Source of the DNA: CAYRPN01 sp964426135
GTDB lineage: Bacteria; Planctomycetota; Phycisphaerae; Phycisphaerales; Phycisphaeraceae
Direction of reading: 5' to 3'
Assembly: GCA_964426135.1 (NCBI GenBank)
Contig: CAYRPN010000001.1
Span: 1 to 64,000 of the forward strand
DNA length: 64,000 nt
The number at the start of each line of letters is the position of its first letter. The stretch's first letter is position 1. Below the pieces are notes generated by a model. It worked only from the letters and a program-made list of their open reading frames with translations. It did no database searches and had not been told where the DNA came from. Below are positions 1 through 7,822 of this stretch, piece by piece. A program made the translations under genes and the position numbers.

Positions 1-1
1 T

Positions 2-109
2 TTCAGAAAGCTCAACGAATGGATCGGCAAGAAGCCGCGTTTCGGGATAGTTTCTAAGAGGGAGGGGAATCGGACAGGAGGGAATTCCACGGGCTTTTCG
101 CGCTTCTAG
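2..109 (+). CDS. 3' end of an unidentified CDS (partial)
   Basis: An open frame enters from the left edge and stops at TAG 107-109. It reads FRKLNEWIGKKPRFG and continues with a basic, glycine- and serine-containing tail of about 20 residues. It would converge on dnaE with a gap of only 10 bases. The fragment is too short to assign a family. A second frame also enters the window and stops at position 57, so the reading frame is not certain. Confidence 0.3.
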   Translation, partial: FRKLNEWIGKKPRFGIVSKREGNRTGGNSTGFSRF

Positions 110-119
110 CGCTGTCGCT

Positions 120-3100
120 CTAATACCGATCGATGCTCGCGCAGAACTCGTCATCCCCGCCGCGGGGCATCAGGCGCTCGGCCGTGCGCGAATCGTCGTG
201 GAGCATGTTCACCGCTCCCGGCTGCTGCAGCAGTTTGTTCGGCCCAACGAGACTGGCGCACCCGGGCGTGCCCAGCACGGTGTCGATGCGGCTGGGCAGG
301 TCGGCGTCGGGACGAACGCGCACGCCCTGGGCGCGAAGCGTGACGACCCGGCCCGCCTGGTGAATTTCAAACAGCACTTCGGCGCGGCCGTTGTGCGACG
401 CCTGGCGCAGCAGTTCTTTCAACCGGCGGAGGTTGCCGTTGTAGATGGAGTGGCCGTGGCCGTGGCCGTTGGATTTCCCGTTTCCGTTTCCGGTTCCACT
501 TCCGTTTCCGGTTCCACTTCCGTTTCCGCCTGCGCCTTTTCCGCTTGCATGGGCACTGAAGTGCCCATGCCTGTCGGCATCGGATGGTGCATTGGACCCT
601 GGTCCTTTGGCCCCTGATCCCTCGGTCCCTGGTCCCCTGGTCCCTGGTCCCTCGGTCCCTGATCCCTCGGTCCCTTCCCGCTCGGTCCCTTCCCCTTCTT
701 CCCCTTGGCCCTTGGCCCCTGGCCCCTGGCCCTCGTCTTTCAGCACGATGCGCACGCCTTGCGCCAGTTCCGACGCGGCGCGCGGGGCGTCGATCACTTC
801 GTTCACGATGATGTTCGGGCTCTCGCGCTTGCGGTCGATCTTGCCTTTGAGGAACACGACGCGGTCGGCCTGCATGATCGGGGCATAGGTCGCGAATGTC
901 TCGGCAAATGCGACGCCTTCGATTTTTCCCGTGGCGTCTTCGATCGCGATCATCGCCATCTTCTGCCCGGCGCTGCGACCGTTCTTGGTGACCACCGTGC
1001 GCACGCGCGTCAGCATCCCGCCGACGATCACCTCCACGCCGCCGCTCAAGCGCTGCAGGTCCGCGATGCTCACGTTGGCGAAACGTGTCAGTTCGTCGCG
1101 GTACTGCTCCAGTGGATGATTGCTGACGTAGAACCCCAGCACGCTCTTCTCGTGGATCAGCGTCTCCGTCGTGACCCAGGGCGATGTGCTCGGCAGCGCG
1201 GGTTCGGGCTTCTTCACCGCGGCTTTCGTCTCCTGCTCCAGCACCGCGCCGAATAGAAAATCCCCGCTGGATCGCAAGGCTGCGTCCTGGGCGCCGCGCT
1301 TCATCGCGTCTTCGATCACGGTGCACAGGGCAGCGCGCCTGTCCAGCCCATGCAGCGAATCGAACGCGCCGCACTTGATGAGCGCTTCGACCACGGAGCG
1401 ATTGATCACGCCCTGCGGCACGCGCTCGCAGAAATTGAACAGGCTGGTGAACGGGCCGTCCTTGTTGCGGGCGTCGATGATGCCCTGGATGGCTTTTTCG
1501 CCGACGCCTTTGACGGCGGTGAGTCCGAAGCGGATGTGGCCGTGGTTGGCGTCTTTCGTTTCGTTCTTGTCGAAGACGACGGTGAAGCCGAGGCTCGACT
1601 GGTTGATGTCCGGCGGCCGGACTTCGATGCCTCGATGGCCGTCGGGGAAGAGCACCTTGCGGCACTCGCTCATGTACTCGACGACTTTTTCGATGCTGAC
1701 GGATTCATACGTGAGCACCGCCGCCATGTACTGGACGGGGAAGTAGGTTTTCAGGAACGCGGTCTGGTAGGCGATGATCGCGTAGCCGGTGGAGTGCGAT
1801 TTGTTGAAGCCGTAGCCGGCGAACTTGAGGATCAGCTCGAAAAATTCCTGCGCCTGCTTGGCGGTCAGGCCTTTCGTCTGCGAGCCTTCGATGAACTTCT
1901 CGCGATAGCCGTCGATCTTTTTCTGGTCCTTCTTGCCGATCGCCTTGATGAGCGTGTACGCGGCGCGGAGCGGAATATCGCCCAGTTTGTGGACGATGAG
2001 CATCACCTGCTCCTGGTAGACCATGATGCCATAGGTCTCCGCGGTGATTTCATCGACGATCGGATTCACCTTCGGCACCGTCTTGCGGCGATGCTTGCGA
2101 TCGTTGTAATCGGGGATCAGATCCATCGGCCCGGGGCGGTAGAGCGCGTTGGCGGCGATGAGGTCTTCGAGCCGGTCGGGCTTCATGCCCATGAGCAGGC
2201 CGCGCATGCCCTCGGATTCAAACTGAAACACGCCGCCGGTCTCGCCGCGACGGAAGAGATCGAGCACCTTCGGATCGTCGAAAGTGAGGCGGTCGAGGTC
2301 GAGGGGGTCGGAGGAAGGGTTTAGGGTGTAGGCGGAAGGGTTTAGGGTGTAGGGTTTAGGGTTTAGGGTTTCGGAGTGGGAGCCGTTTCCGTTTCCGTTG
2401 TTGCTTGCGTTTCCGTTTCCGTTGTCTTTCCCTACACCCTTCACCCTAAACCCTACACCCTCTTGCACCGTTCGCGCGATCATCTCCGGGCTCAGCGTTT
2501 CGCGTATGAGCTTCTTCGCCCGCTCAATGATCGACAGCGTGCGCAGGCCCAGGAAGTCCATCTTCAGCAGGCCGACTTTTTCGCAGGTCGGGCCGTCCCA
2601 CTGCGTGACGACCTGATCGGTGCCCGAGGGCTGATAGAGCGGGACGATGTTGTCCAAGGGCTGCGTGGCGATGATGACACCGGCCGCATGCACGCCGGCG
2701 TGGCGCGTCAGGCCTTCGAGTCGCTTGGCGGTGTCGATCATCTCGCGCAGTTGGCCGTTGTCCTGGTAGAGGCGTTGCAGGTCAGGCTCCTGCTCCAGCG
2801 CGCTGGTGAGCGTGGTGCCCAGGCCGTCGCCCACGAGCTTGCAGACTCTGTCGACATCGGGCAGCGGGATGTTGAGCACGCGGCTGACATCGCGAATCGC
2901 CGCGCGGGCCTTGAGCGTGCCGAAGGTGATGATCTGCGCGACGTGGCCGTACTTGTTGCGGACGTAATCGATGATTTCCTGCCGGCCGTCCTGGCACATG
3001 TCGATATCGATATCGGGGTATTCGCTGCGGTCGGGGTCGGTAAATCGTTCGAAGAGCAGGCCGTATTGAATGGGGCAGGCGTTGGAGAGCCCAAGGCAAT

Positions 3101-4499
3101 AGCCGACCATGGTGCCGACACCGGAGCCACGGGCGTTGGCGGGGATGCCGCGGCGGCGGGCCTCGTTGACGAAGTCCCAGACGATGAGGAAATACGCGCT
3201 GATGTTTTTGTCAGCGAGGATTTTCAGCTCGCGCTCCAGGCGATCGCGATGCGCCTGCGTCATCCGGCAGCCGGGCGTATCAGGCGCGCCGTAGCGCCAG
3301 ATGGCGCCGGCCTCGGCGAGCTCGCGCAGGGCTGCGTCGCAGCGCGATTTCAGCTCGGGCGCGGTGATCGCTTTGTCGTTCAGTTCGTCAAAAGGCAGGA
3401 GGTTGAACTGCGAGCAGAAATTCTTGTACCAGGGCGTTGAACCAATTGACACATCGCGCGGAATTCCTGCCTGTCCGGTCTCGGCTCTTAAGAGCCGGGA
3501 CCGGACAGGCTGGATCGCATCGCAGCTCTTCAATTCATCCCCACCCTTCGTCCCTTCGTCCCTTCGTCCCTCCGTCCCTTCCGTTTTCTCAATCTTCACC
3601 ACCGGCGCGAAGCTCTTGCCAAACACCAGTTCCACGTTGCACATCTCCGCGATGCGCAGCGTGTTTTCGCACGCCTCGCTCCAGCGTCGCATGTCGCTGG
3701 CGGCGTACATCTCCGCCGTGCTCTTCAGATAAAGCTGCGTCGGATATTTCATCCGCGACTCGTCGCTGACGAGCTTGCCGGTGGAGATGCAGCAGAGCAC
3801 ATCGTGCGGCGCGTGATCGCCGGCCTGGAGGAAGTGCACATCGTTCGTCGCCACGCAGCCGATGCCCAGTTGATCCGCCAGATCCATCAGCGCGGGGTTG
3901 ACGGCGTCCTGCTCTTTGATGTGCTTCTGCAGCTCGATGAAGAAGCGATCGGGGCCGAAGATGGAGATGTAAAACTCCGCCAGGGCCTTGGCGCGTTTGC
4001 GGTCGTCCTTCATCAGGGCGTTGGGAATTTCGCCGCCGAGGCAGGCGCTGGTGGCGATCAGGCCTTTGCCGTGCGCCTTGAGCGTCTCCTTGTCGATGCG
4101 GGGCTTGTAGTAGAAGCCTTCGCGGTAGGCGATAGAGCCGAGTTTGAGGAGATTGCGATAGCCGTCGTTGTCCGCCGCCAGCAGCAGCAGGTGGTACCCG
4201 CCGTCTTTGACGCCGGTGGAGACGCGCTGCTTGCGGGCGTCGAGCGCTTCGCCCGGCGCCATGTACGCCTCGATGCCGATGATGGGCTTGACGCCGGCGT
4301 CCTTGGCCTTGCCGTAAAAATCGATCAGGCCGAAGAGGCAGCCGTGATCGGTGATGGCGACGGCGGGCTGCTCCAGTTCCTTGGCGCGCTTGACGAGTTC
4401 CTTCGTGCGACAGGCGCCGTCGAGCAGCGAATACTGCGTGTGGACGTGCAGGTGGACGAAAGGCTTGGTTGGCGATGAAACGGCGGCCATCCCTGGCAT
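120..4499 (-). CDS. dnaE: DNA polymerase III alpha subunit
   Basis: This is the replicative polymerase subunit. An N-terminal PHP domain starts with HVHTQYSLLDGA. The C-family palm carries PDIDID near residue 497 and KMDFLGL near residue 647, which correspond to the three catalytic aspartates. An OB-fold segment (VEVIVGGMLTRVRTV) follows near the C-terminus. The open frame begins at 4595, but its first 30 or so residues (GGQARRLN and neighbours) are translated hairpin repeat. I therefore place the start at ATG 4499 or ATG 4490, with GGAG close upstream. The product is about 1459 aa, against roughly 1150-1200 for the family. The excess lies in three in-frame low-complexity inserts near residues 300-354, 677-734 and 1252-1354, all made of repeat families also found between genes. 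The conserved blocks are intact, so the protein is probably functional. Confidence 0.96.
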   Translation of the reverse strand: MPGMAAVSSPTKPFVHLHVHTQYSLLDGACRTKELVKRAKELEQPAVAITDHGCLFGLIDFYGKAKDAGVKPIIGIEAYMAPGEALDARKQRVSTGVKDGGYHLLLLAADNDGYRNLLKLGSIAYREGFYYKPRIDKETLKAHGKGLIATSACLGGEIPNALMKDDRKRAKALAEFYISIFGPDRFFIELQKHIKEQDAVNPALMDLADQLGIGCVATNDVHFLQAGDHAPHDVLCCISTGKLVSDESRMKYPTQLYLKSTAEMYAASDMRRWSEACENTLRIAEMCNVELVFGKSFAPVVKIEKTEGTEGRRDEGTKGGDELKSCDAIQPVRSRLLRAETGQAGIPRDVSIGSTPWYKNFCSQFNLLPFDELNDKAITAPELKSRCDAALRELAEAGAIWRYGAPDTPGCRMTQAHRDRLERELKILADKNISAYFLIVWDFVNEARRRGIPANARGSGVGTMVGYCLGLSNACPIQYGLLFERFTDPDRSEYPDIDIDMCQDGRQEIIDYVRNKYGHVAQIITFGTLKARAAIRDVSRVLNIPLPDVDRVCKLVGDGLGTTLTSALEQEPDLQRLYQDNGQLREMIDTAKRLEGLTRHAGVHAAGVIIATQPLDNIVPLYQPSGTDQVVTQWDGPTCEKVGLLKMDFLGLRTLSIIERAKKLIRETLSPEMIARTVQEGVGFRVKGVGKDNGNGNASNNGNGNGSHSETLNPKPYTLNPSAYTLNPSSDPLDLDRLTFDDPKVLDLFRRGETGGVFQFESEGMRGLLMGMKPDRLEDLIAANALYRPGPMDLIPDYNDRKHRRKTVPKVNPIVDEITAETYGIMVYQEQVMLIVHKLGDIPLRAAYTLIKAIGKKDQKKIDGYREKFIEGSQTKGLTAKQAQEFFELILKFAGYGFNKSHSTGYAIIAYQTAFLKTYFPVQYMAAVLTYESVSIEKVVEYMSECRKVLFPDGHRGIEVRPPDINQSSLGFTVVFDKNETKDANHGHIRFGLTAVKGVGEKAIQGIIDARNKDGPFTSLFNFCERVPQGVINRSVVEALIKCGAFDSLHGLDRRAALCTVIEDAMKRGAQDAALRSSGDFLFGAVLEQETKAAVKKPEPALPSTSPWVTTETLIHEKSVLGFYVSNHPLEQYRDELTRFANVSIADLQRLSGGVEVIVGGMLTRVRTVVTKNGRSAGQKMAMIAIEDATGKIEGVAFAETFATYAPIMQADRVVFLKGKIDRKRESPNIIVNEVIDAPRAASELAQGVRIVLKDEGQGPGAKGQGEEGEGTEREGTEGSGTEGPGTRGPGTEGSGAKGPGSNAPSDADRHGHFSAHASGKGAGGNGSGTGNGSGTGNGNGKSNGHGHGHSIYNGNLRRLKELLRQASHNGRAEVLFEIHQAGRVVTLRAQGVRVRPDADLPSRIDTVLGTPGCASLVGPNKLLQQPGAVNMLHDDSRTAERLMPRGGDDEFCASIDRY
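445..740. repeat. Low-complexity arrays inside dnaE (GTTTCC and GGTCCCTGG types)
   Basis: Positions 449-540 are degenerate copies of GTTTCCGGTTCCACTTCC. Positions 596-740 are copies of CCCTGGTCCCTCGGTCCCTGATC that grade into CCCTTGGCCCTTGGCCCCTGG. In the dnaE frame they encode Gly/Asn/Ser/Thr- and Gly/Glu-rich tracts such as GNGSGTGNGSG and GTEGPGTRGPGTEG. The frame remains open throughout. Confidence 0.85.
2311..2462. repeat. Telomere-like TTTAGGG array with inverted partner inside dnaE
   Basis: Positions 2315-2371 hold GGGTTTAGGGTGTAGGG units. Positions 2438-2461 hold the reverse complement, CCCTAAACCCTACACCC. Between them is a short GTTTCCGTTTCC tract. The block forms an imperfect inverted repeat and is read in frame as TLNPKPYTLNPSAYTLNP, about 55 residues inserted downstream of the KMDFLGL catalytic block. 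Confidence 0.88.
3469..3590. repeat. Long hairpin plus CCCTTCGTCCC array inside dnaE
   Basis: Positions 3469-3510 form a near-perfect inverted repeat. The arms read GCCTGTCCGGTC then CGGCTCTTAA, with one mismatch, centred at 3490. It is followed at 3543-3585 by five copies of a CCCTTCGT/CCCTCCGT unit. Both are translated in the dnaE frame, as SRLLRAETGQAG and TEGTEGRRDEGTKG. Together they make an insert of about 55 residues after the PHP domain. Confidence 0.85.
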
Positions 4500-4516
4500 G
4501 CTCCGTGCGAAACGAT

Positions 4517-4697
4517 CATTTAGCCGGCGGGCTTGCCCGCCGAGGACTGGAGACAACGCGAAGCGCTGCGGACTTTCAACGATCACCGGATACAAGCGCT
4601 CAACGAGATCACGAATGCCGCGAAACAGAGTCTTTGGCCGGCATCGGCACGCATGTCACATTGAACATCCGCGGCGGGCAAGCCCGCCGGCTAAATG
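4517..4697. repeat. Paired inverted hairpin element, TTTAGCCGGCGGGC type
   Basis: The left arm (4517-4542) reads CATTTAGCCGGCGGGC then TTGCCCGCCG. The right arm (4672-4697) is its reverse complement and ends GGCTAAATG. Each arm is itself a hairpin, and the core between them is about 130 bp of unique sequence. The same arms with a different core recur at 22307-22491. The element spans the 5' end of dnaE and accounts for the spurious N-terminal extension of that frame. It resembles REP/BIME elements, bacterial interspersed hairpin pairs. Confidence 0.88.
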
Positions 4698-4777
4698 CCC
4701 GAGCGAATCTGGTAATCTCATCTTAACCGAACGCGACGGCGTCGGGAGATGGACGCACTTTTCCACCGAGACCACCC

Positions 4778-5584
4778 ATGCCCGCCACCGAAACTCTCTA
4801 CCTCTGGCCCGACGGGAATCCGAACAACTACGAAAAGGACCGCCCGCGCATCGAGCGGTATGAGCCGAAGGAAAAAACCGACAAGCCCGTGCCCCCGGTG
4901 CCCTGCGTCCTCGTCTGCCCCGGCGGCGGCTACGGCGGGCGCGCGGGCCACGAAGGCGCGCCCTTCGCCGAGCTCTTCGCCGCCCACGGCTTCGCCAGCT
5001 TCGTCTGCCACTACCGCGTGTCGCCCAATCGCCATCCCGCGCCGATGACCGACGTGTGTCGCGCCATCCGCATCATCCGCAGCAAGGCGAAGGAATGGAA
5101 CATCGACGACCATCGCATCGCCCTGATGGGTTTCTCCGCCGGCGGACACCTCGCTTCCACCGTCGCCACGCAGCCGAACCTGCACGTCGATAAGAACGAC
5201 GACCTCGCTGAAAAATTCCCCGCCCGGCCCGACCGCGTGATCCTCGGCTATCCCGTCATCACCATGAGCTCGCCCAAGACGCACGGCGGCTCGGTGAACA
5301 ATCTCCTCGGCAACAACGCGACCGACGAGATGAAAAAACAGATGAGCAGCGAGCTGCAGGTGACCAAGGAAAACCCGCCCGCGTTTATTTTTCACACCTG
5401 GGACGATGGCGCGGTGCCCGTGGAAAACGCCCTGCTCTTCGCCAGCGCCTGCGCCAAGTCGAACGTGAAGTGCGAACTGCACATCTACGAATCCGGCCCG
5501 CACGGCGTCGGCATGGCGTCCAACAATCCGCGCCTGAAAAGCTGGACGGAACTGCTGCTGAACTGGCTCAAGGCGTGGAAGTGA
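4778..5584 (+). CDS. Alpha/beta hydrolase, probable carbohydrate or acetyl esterase
   Basis: The 268-residue protein has the alpha/beta-hydrolase layout. An oxyanion-side segment VCPGGGYGG lies near residue 45, the nucleophile elbow GFSAGG near residue 122, an acid-bearing segment HTWDDGAVP near residue 207 and a catalytic-His segment SGPHGVGM near residue 243. This arrangement is typical of BD-FAE/acetyl-xylan-esterase-like enzymes annotated beside sugar genes. No signal peptide is visible, so it is probably cytoplasmic. No clear Shine-Dalgarno sequence precedes the ATG. The natural ester substrate cannot be told from the sequence. Confidence 0.85.
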   Translation: MPATETLYLWPDGNPNNYEKDRPRIERYEPKEKTDKPVPPVPCVLVCPGGGYGGRAGHEGAPFAELFAAHGFASFVCHYRVSPNRHPAPMTDVCRAIRIIRSKAKEWNIDDHRIALMGFSAGGHLASTVATQPNLHVDKNDDLAEKFPARPDRVILGYPVITMSSPKTHGGSVNNLLGNNATDEMKKQMSSELQVTKENPPAFIFHTWDDGAVPVENALLFASACAKSNVKCELHIYESGPHGVGMASNNPRLKSWTELLLNWLKAWK

Positions 5585-5665
5585 GGCGGAAGGGACCTAG
5601 GGACGCAGGCACGAAGGGACTAAGGATCGTGACCGAAATAACTTCTCGACTTGGCCGTTTCCGAT

Positions 5666-5778
5666 TCCCCTCCCTCTTAGGGAGGGGTTAGGGAAGGATC
5701 GGGCGCACTGCATGATTGTGCATGAAGTCAGGCTGTTTGCCCGACCCTCCCCTTGCCCCTCCCTCTTAGGGAGGGGAG
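5666..5778. repeat. Paired inverted hairpin element, CCCTCCCTCTTAGGGAGGG type
   Basis: The left hairpin (5666-5687) is CCCCTCCCTCTTAGGGAGGG followed by TTAGGGAAGGATCGGGC. The right hairpin (5755-5778) is the inverted copy, preceded by GCCCGACCCTCCCC. The core is about 45 bp. Sister elements with different cores lie at 21935-22050 and 58781-58913. With the array at 5853-5968 it fills the 391-bp gap between the hydrolase and aroDE; nothing else was recognised there. Confidence 0.88.
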
Positions 5779-5852
5779 TTCGAACCTTGCAAATCAGGTG
5801 GTTGTTTCGTTCCCATTCCTAAGGCACAAAGGGTCATGCACAACGCGGCACC

Positions 5853-5968
5853 TTCTCTCCGTCTCTCCGTCTCTCTCCGTCTCTCCGTCTCTTCCTTCCG
5901 TCTCTCTCCGTCTCTTCGTCTCTTCCCTCCGTCCCTCCGCCCCTCCGTCCCTTCGTCCCTTAGTCCCT
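5853..5968. repeat. CGTCTCTC / CGTCCCTC pyrimidine array
   Basis: This is a one-strand pyrimidine array of about 115 bp built from TCTCCGTCTC and CCGTCCCTTCGTCCC units. It ends within 10 bases of the aroDE start codon, leaving no room for a normal Shine-Dalgarno sequence. Related units sit in frame in dnaE at 3543-3585. Confidence 0.85.
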
Positions 5969-5975
5969 TCCCCCA

Positions 5976-7640
5976 ATGACCAAACTCGCCGTCGCCATCA
6001 TGGTGCGATCGCTGGATCAGGCCCTTGCCGCCGCCGCCCGCGCGGCTGAGCATGGCGCCGATCTGGTCGAGTTCCGCATCGATCGGTTCACTGACACGCC
6101 CGCGCAGATCACGCAGATGGTCGAGCGCTCCGCCCTGCCTTCGATCGTCACCTGCCGCCCCGCGTGGGAAGGCGGCCAATTCGAAGGCGACGACACGCTG
6201 CGCCACGCCGCCTTCGAGGCGGCCTGTGCCGGCACGCGCAAGCCCGCTTATCTCGACATCGAACTGGCCGCCTGGCAGCGCTCGCCGCAGCTTCGCCAGC
6301 GCATCGCCGCGTTGATCGATCACCCCGGCCAGATCAATCCCACGCACACGGGCCTGATCCTTTCCACGCACGATTTCACCACCCGCCCCGCCGATCTCTA
6401 CCAGCGCGTCGAAGCGATGCTCGCCAACTCCGCCTGTCGGGTCATCAAGGTCGCCTGGCGCGCCCGCAGCCTGCGCGACAATGTCGAGGCGTTCGATCTC
6501 ATCGGGCATCGCCACAAGCCAACCATCGCGCTTTGCATGGGCGATGAAGGCTTGCCCAGCCGGGTGCTGGCGAAAAAATTCGGCGCGCTGCTCACCTTCG
6601 CCGCGCTCGAAGAAGGCGAAGGCACCGCCCCGGGCCAGCCCACGCTGGCGGCGATGAAGAAGCTCTACCGCTGGGACGCGCTCAATGCCGACACGCAAAT
6701 CTTCGGCGTCATCGGCCATCCCGTCGGCCACAGCATGAGCCCCGCGTTCCACAACGCCGGCTTCAGCGCCATTCAATACAACGGCGTCTATCTGCCCATG
6801 CCGATTCCCCCGGAGTGGGAACACTTCAAAGCCACCGTCGCCACCTGGCTCGATGCGAAAGACCTTGATTTCATGGGCGCCAGCGTCACCATCCCGCACA
6901 AGCAGAACCTGCTCCGCTTTGTCGAGGAGCGCGGAGGCGAAATCGAACCGCTCGCCCGTCGCATCGGCGCGGCGAACACGCTTGTGGTCCGGCATGGGGG
7001 CTTTAGCCCCCATGCCCAGGACCACGGCGGCCTCTACGCCTGCAACACCGACTACGGCGCGGCCCTCGACAGCGTGTGCGACCGTCTGCGCATCGAGCGC
7101 GCAGGGCTCGCCGGCAAGCGCGTCGCCGTGATCGGTGCCGGCGGCGCCGCCCGCGCGATCGTCGCCGGCTTCGCGCACTACGGCGCCACCGTCGTCATCT
7201 ACAACCGCACCTTCGACCGAGCTGCGGAACTGGCCAGGGAGTTCAACAACTCGCCGACGCACAACGAATCCCCCACGCACGCCGGCGGCGGCAGCGCGAA
7301 GGTCGTTGCCGCGCGAATGGAAAAGCTCTGCGACTCCTGCTGCCAGGTGTTCATCAACTGCACCAGCGTCGGCATGCATCCGAACGTGGACGAAACGCCG
7401 ATCCCTTCCGCGACCGACACGCAAGGCTGGGGACCCGACACCGTCGTGTTCGACACCGTCTACAACCCGCTGGAAACCCGCCTGCTGCGCGAAGCGAATG
7501 CCGCCGGCTGCATCACCATCAGCGGCGCGGAAATGTTCGTGCGCCAAGGCGCGGCCCAGTTCAAACTCTGGACCGGGCAGGAGCCGCCGATCGAAGTGAT
7601 GCGCGAGGTGGTGATGAAAAAGCTGGGAGGAAGGGTTTAG
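5976..7640 (+). CDS. aroDE: Bifunctional 3-dehydroquinate dehydratase / shikimate dehydrogenase
   Basis: One 554-residue protein catalyses two consecutive shikimate-pathway steps. Residues 1-225 or so are a type I dehydroquinase, with VEFRIDRF, the His-bearing STHDF and the Schiff-base Lys in RVIKVAWRA. Residues 240-554 are shikimate dehydrogenase, with GHPVGHSMSPAFHN, the catalytic-Lys motif ASVTIPHK, NTDYGAAL, the NADP-binding loop GAGGAARAI and NCTSVGMHP. Fused AroD-AroE is the plant arrangement and is also found in some PVC bacteria. A hairpin repeat adds about 10 residues in the dehydrogenase domain, and a Ser/Gly-rich stretch follows near residue 430. The stop codon TAG (7638-7640) lies within the first unit of a TTTAGGG array, which therefore sets the C-terminus (GGRV). 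Confidence 0.95.
   Translation: MTKLAVAIMVRSLDQALAAAARAAEHGADLVEFRIDRFTDTPAQITQMVERSALPSIVTCRPAWEGGQFEGDDTLRHAAFEAACAGTRKPAYLDIELAAWQRSPQLRQRIAALIDHPGQINPTHTGLILSTHDFTTRPADLYQRVEAMLANSACRVIKVAWRARSLRDNVEAFDLIGHRHKPTIALCMGDEGLPSRVLAKKFGALLTFAALEEGEGTAPGQPTLAAMKKLYRWDALNADTQIFGVIGHPVGHSMSPAFHNAGFSAIQYNGVYLPMPIPPEWEHFKATVATWLDAKDLDFMGASVTIPHKQNLLRFVEERGGEIEPLARRIGAANTLVVRHGGFSPHAQDHGGLYACNTDYGAALDSVCDRLRIERAGLAGKRVAVIGAGGAARAIVAGFAHYGATVVIYNRTFDRAAELAREFNNSPTHNESPTHAGGGSAKVVAARMEKLCDSCCQVFINCTSVGMHPNVDETPIPSATDTQGWGPDTVVFDTVYNPLETRLLREANAAGCITISGAEMFVRQGAAQFKLWTGQEPPIEVMREVVMKKLGGRV
6991..7016. repeat. Perfect short hairpin inside aroDE
   Basis: Two 12-base arms (GGCATGGGGGCT and AGCCCCCATGCC) are separated by TT. 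The hairpin is translated in frame as RHGGFSPHAQ, between the conserved NTLVV and NTDYG blocks, where related enzymes have only a short loop. The centre again contains the CTTTAGC sequence seen at the edges of other hairpins in the window. Confidence 0.85.
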
Positions 7641-7813
7641 GGTGTAGGGTTTAGGGTTTAGGGTGTAGGGTGTAGGGTGGGCACCGCCCACCATGACCAA
7701 CGAGCGGACATTGCAAATTGAAAATTGCAAATTGAAAATTGCAAATTGAAAATTTTCAATTTGCAATTCCCAATCTCCGAATCCTAAACCCTACACCCTA
7801 AACCCTAAACCCT
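7627..7813. repeat. Nested inverted array between aroDE and the transporter gene
   Basis: From the outside inwards: GGGTTTAGGGTGTAGGG units at 7633-7678, then TTGCAAATTGAAAA units at 7710-7752, then their inverted copy TTTTCAATTTGCAATT, then CCTAAACCCTACACCC units at 7788-7813. The whole gap is thus a two-layer inverted repeat. It starts in the aroDE stop codon and ends 9 bases before the next start codon. Confidence 0.88.
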
Positions 7814-7822
7814 TCCTCCCCC

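Noticed and set aside
445..740. Frameshift or pseudogenisation of dnaE, murD, mutS or priA by repeats
   Set aside because: In all four genes the frame continues through every insert and all catalytic motifs on both sides are intact.
2376..3440. Long open frame (354 codons) opposite dnaE
   Set aside because: It is an antisense shadow produced by high GC and codon bias; its product is rich in Asp, Val, Ala and Arg with no domain, whereas dnaE on the other strand is fully conserved.
5766..7766. 666-codon minus-strand frame over aroDE
   Set aside because: It starts and ends within arrays and is antisense to two intact enzyme domains.
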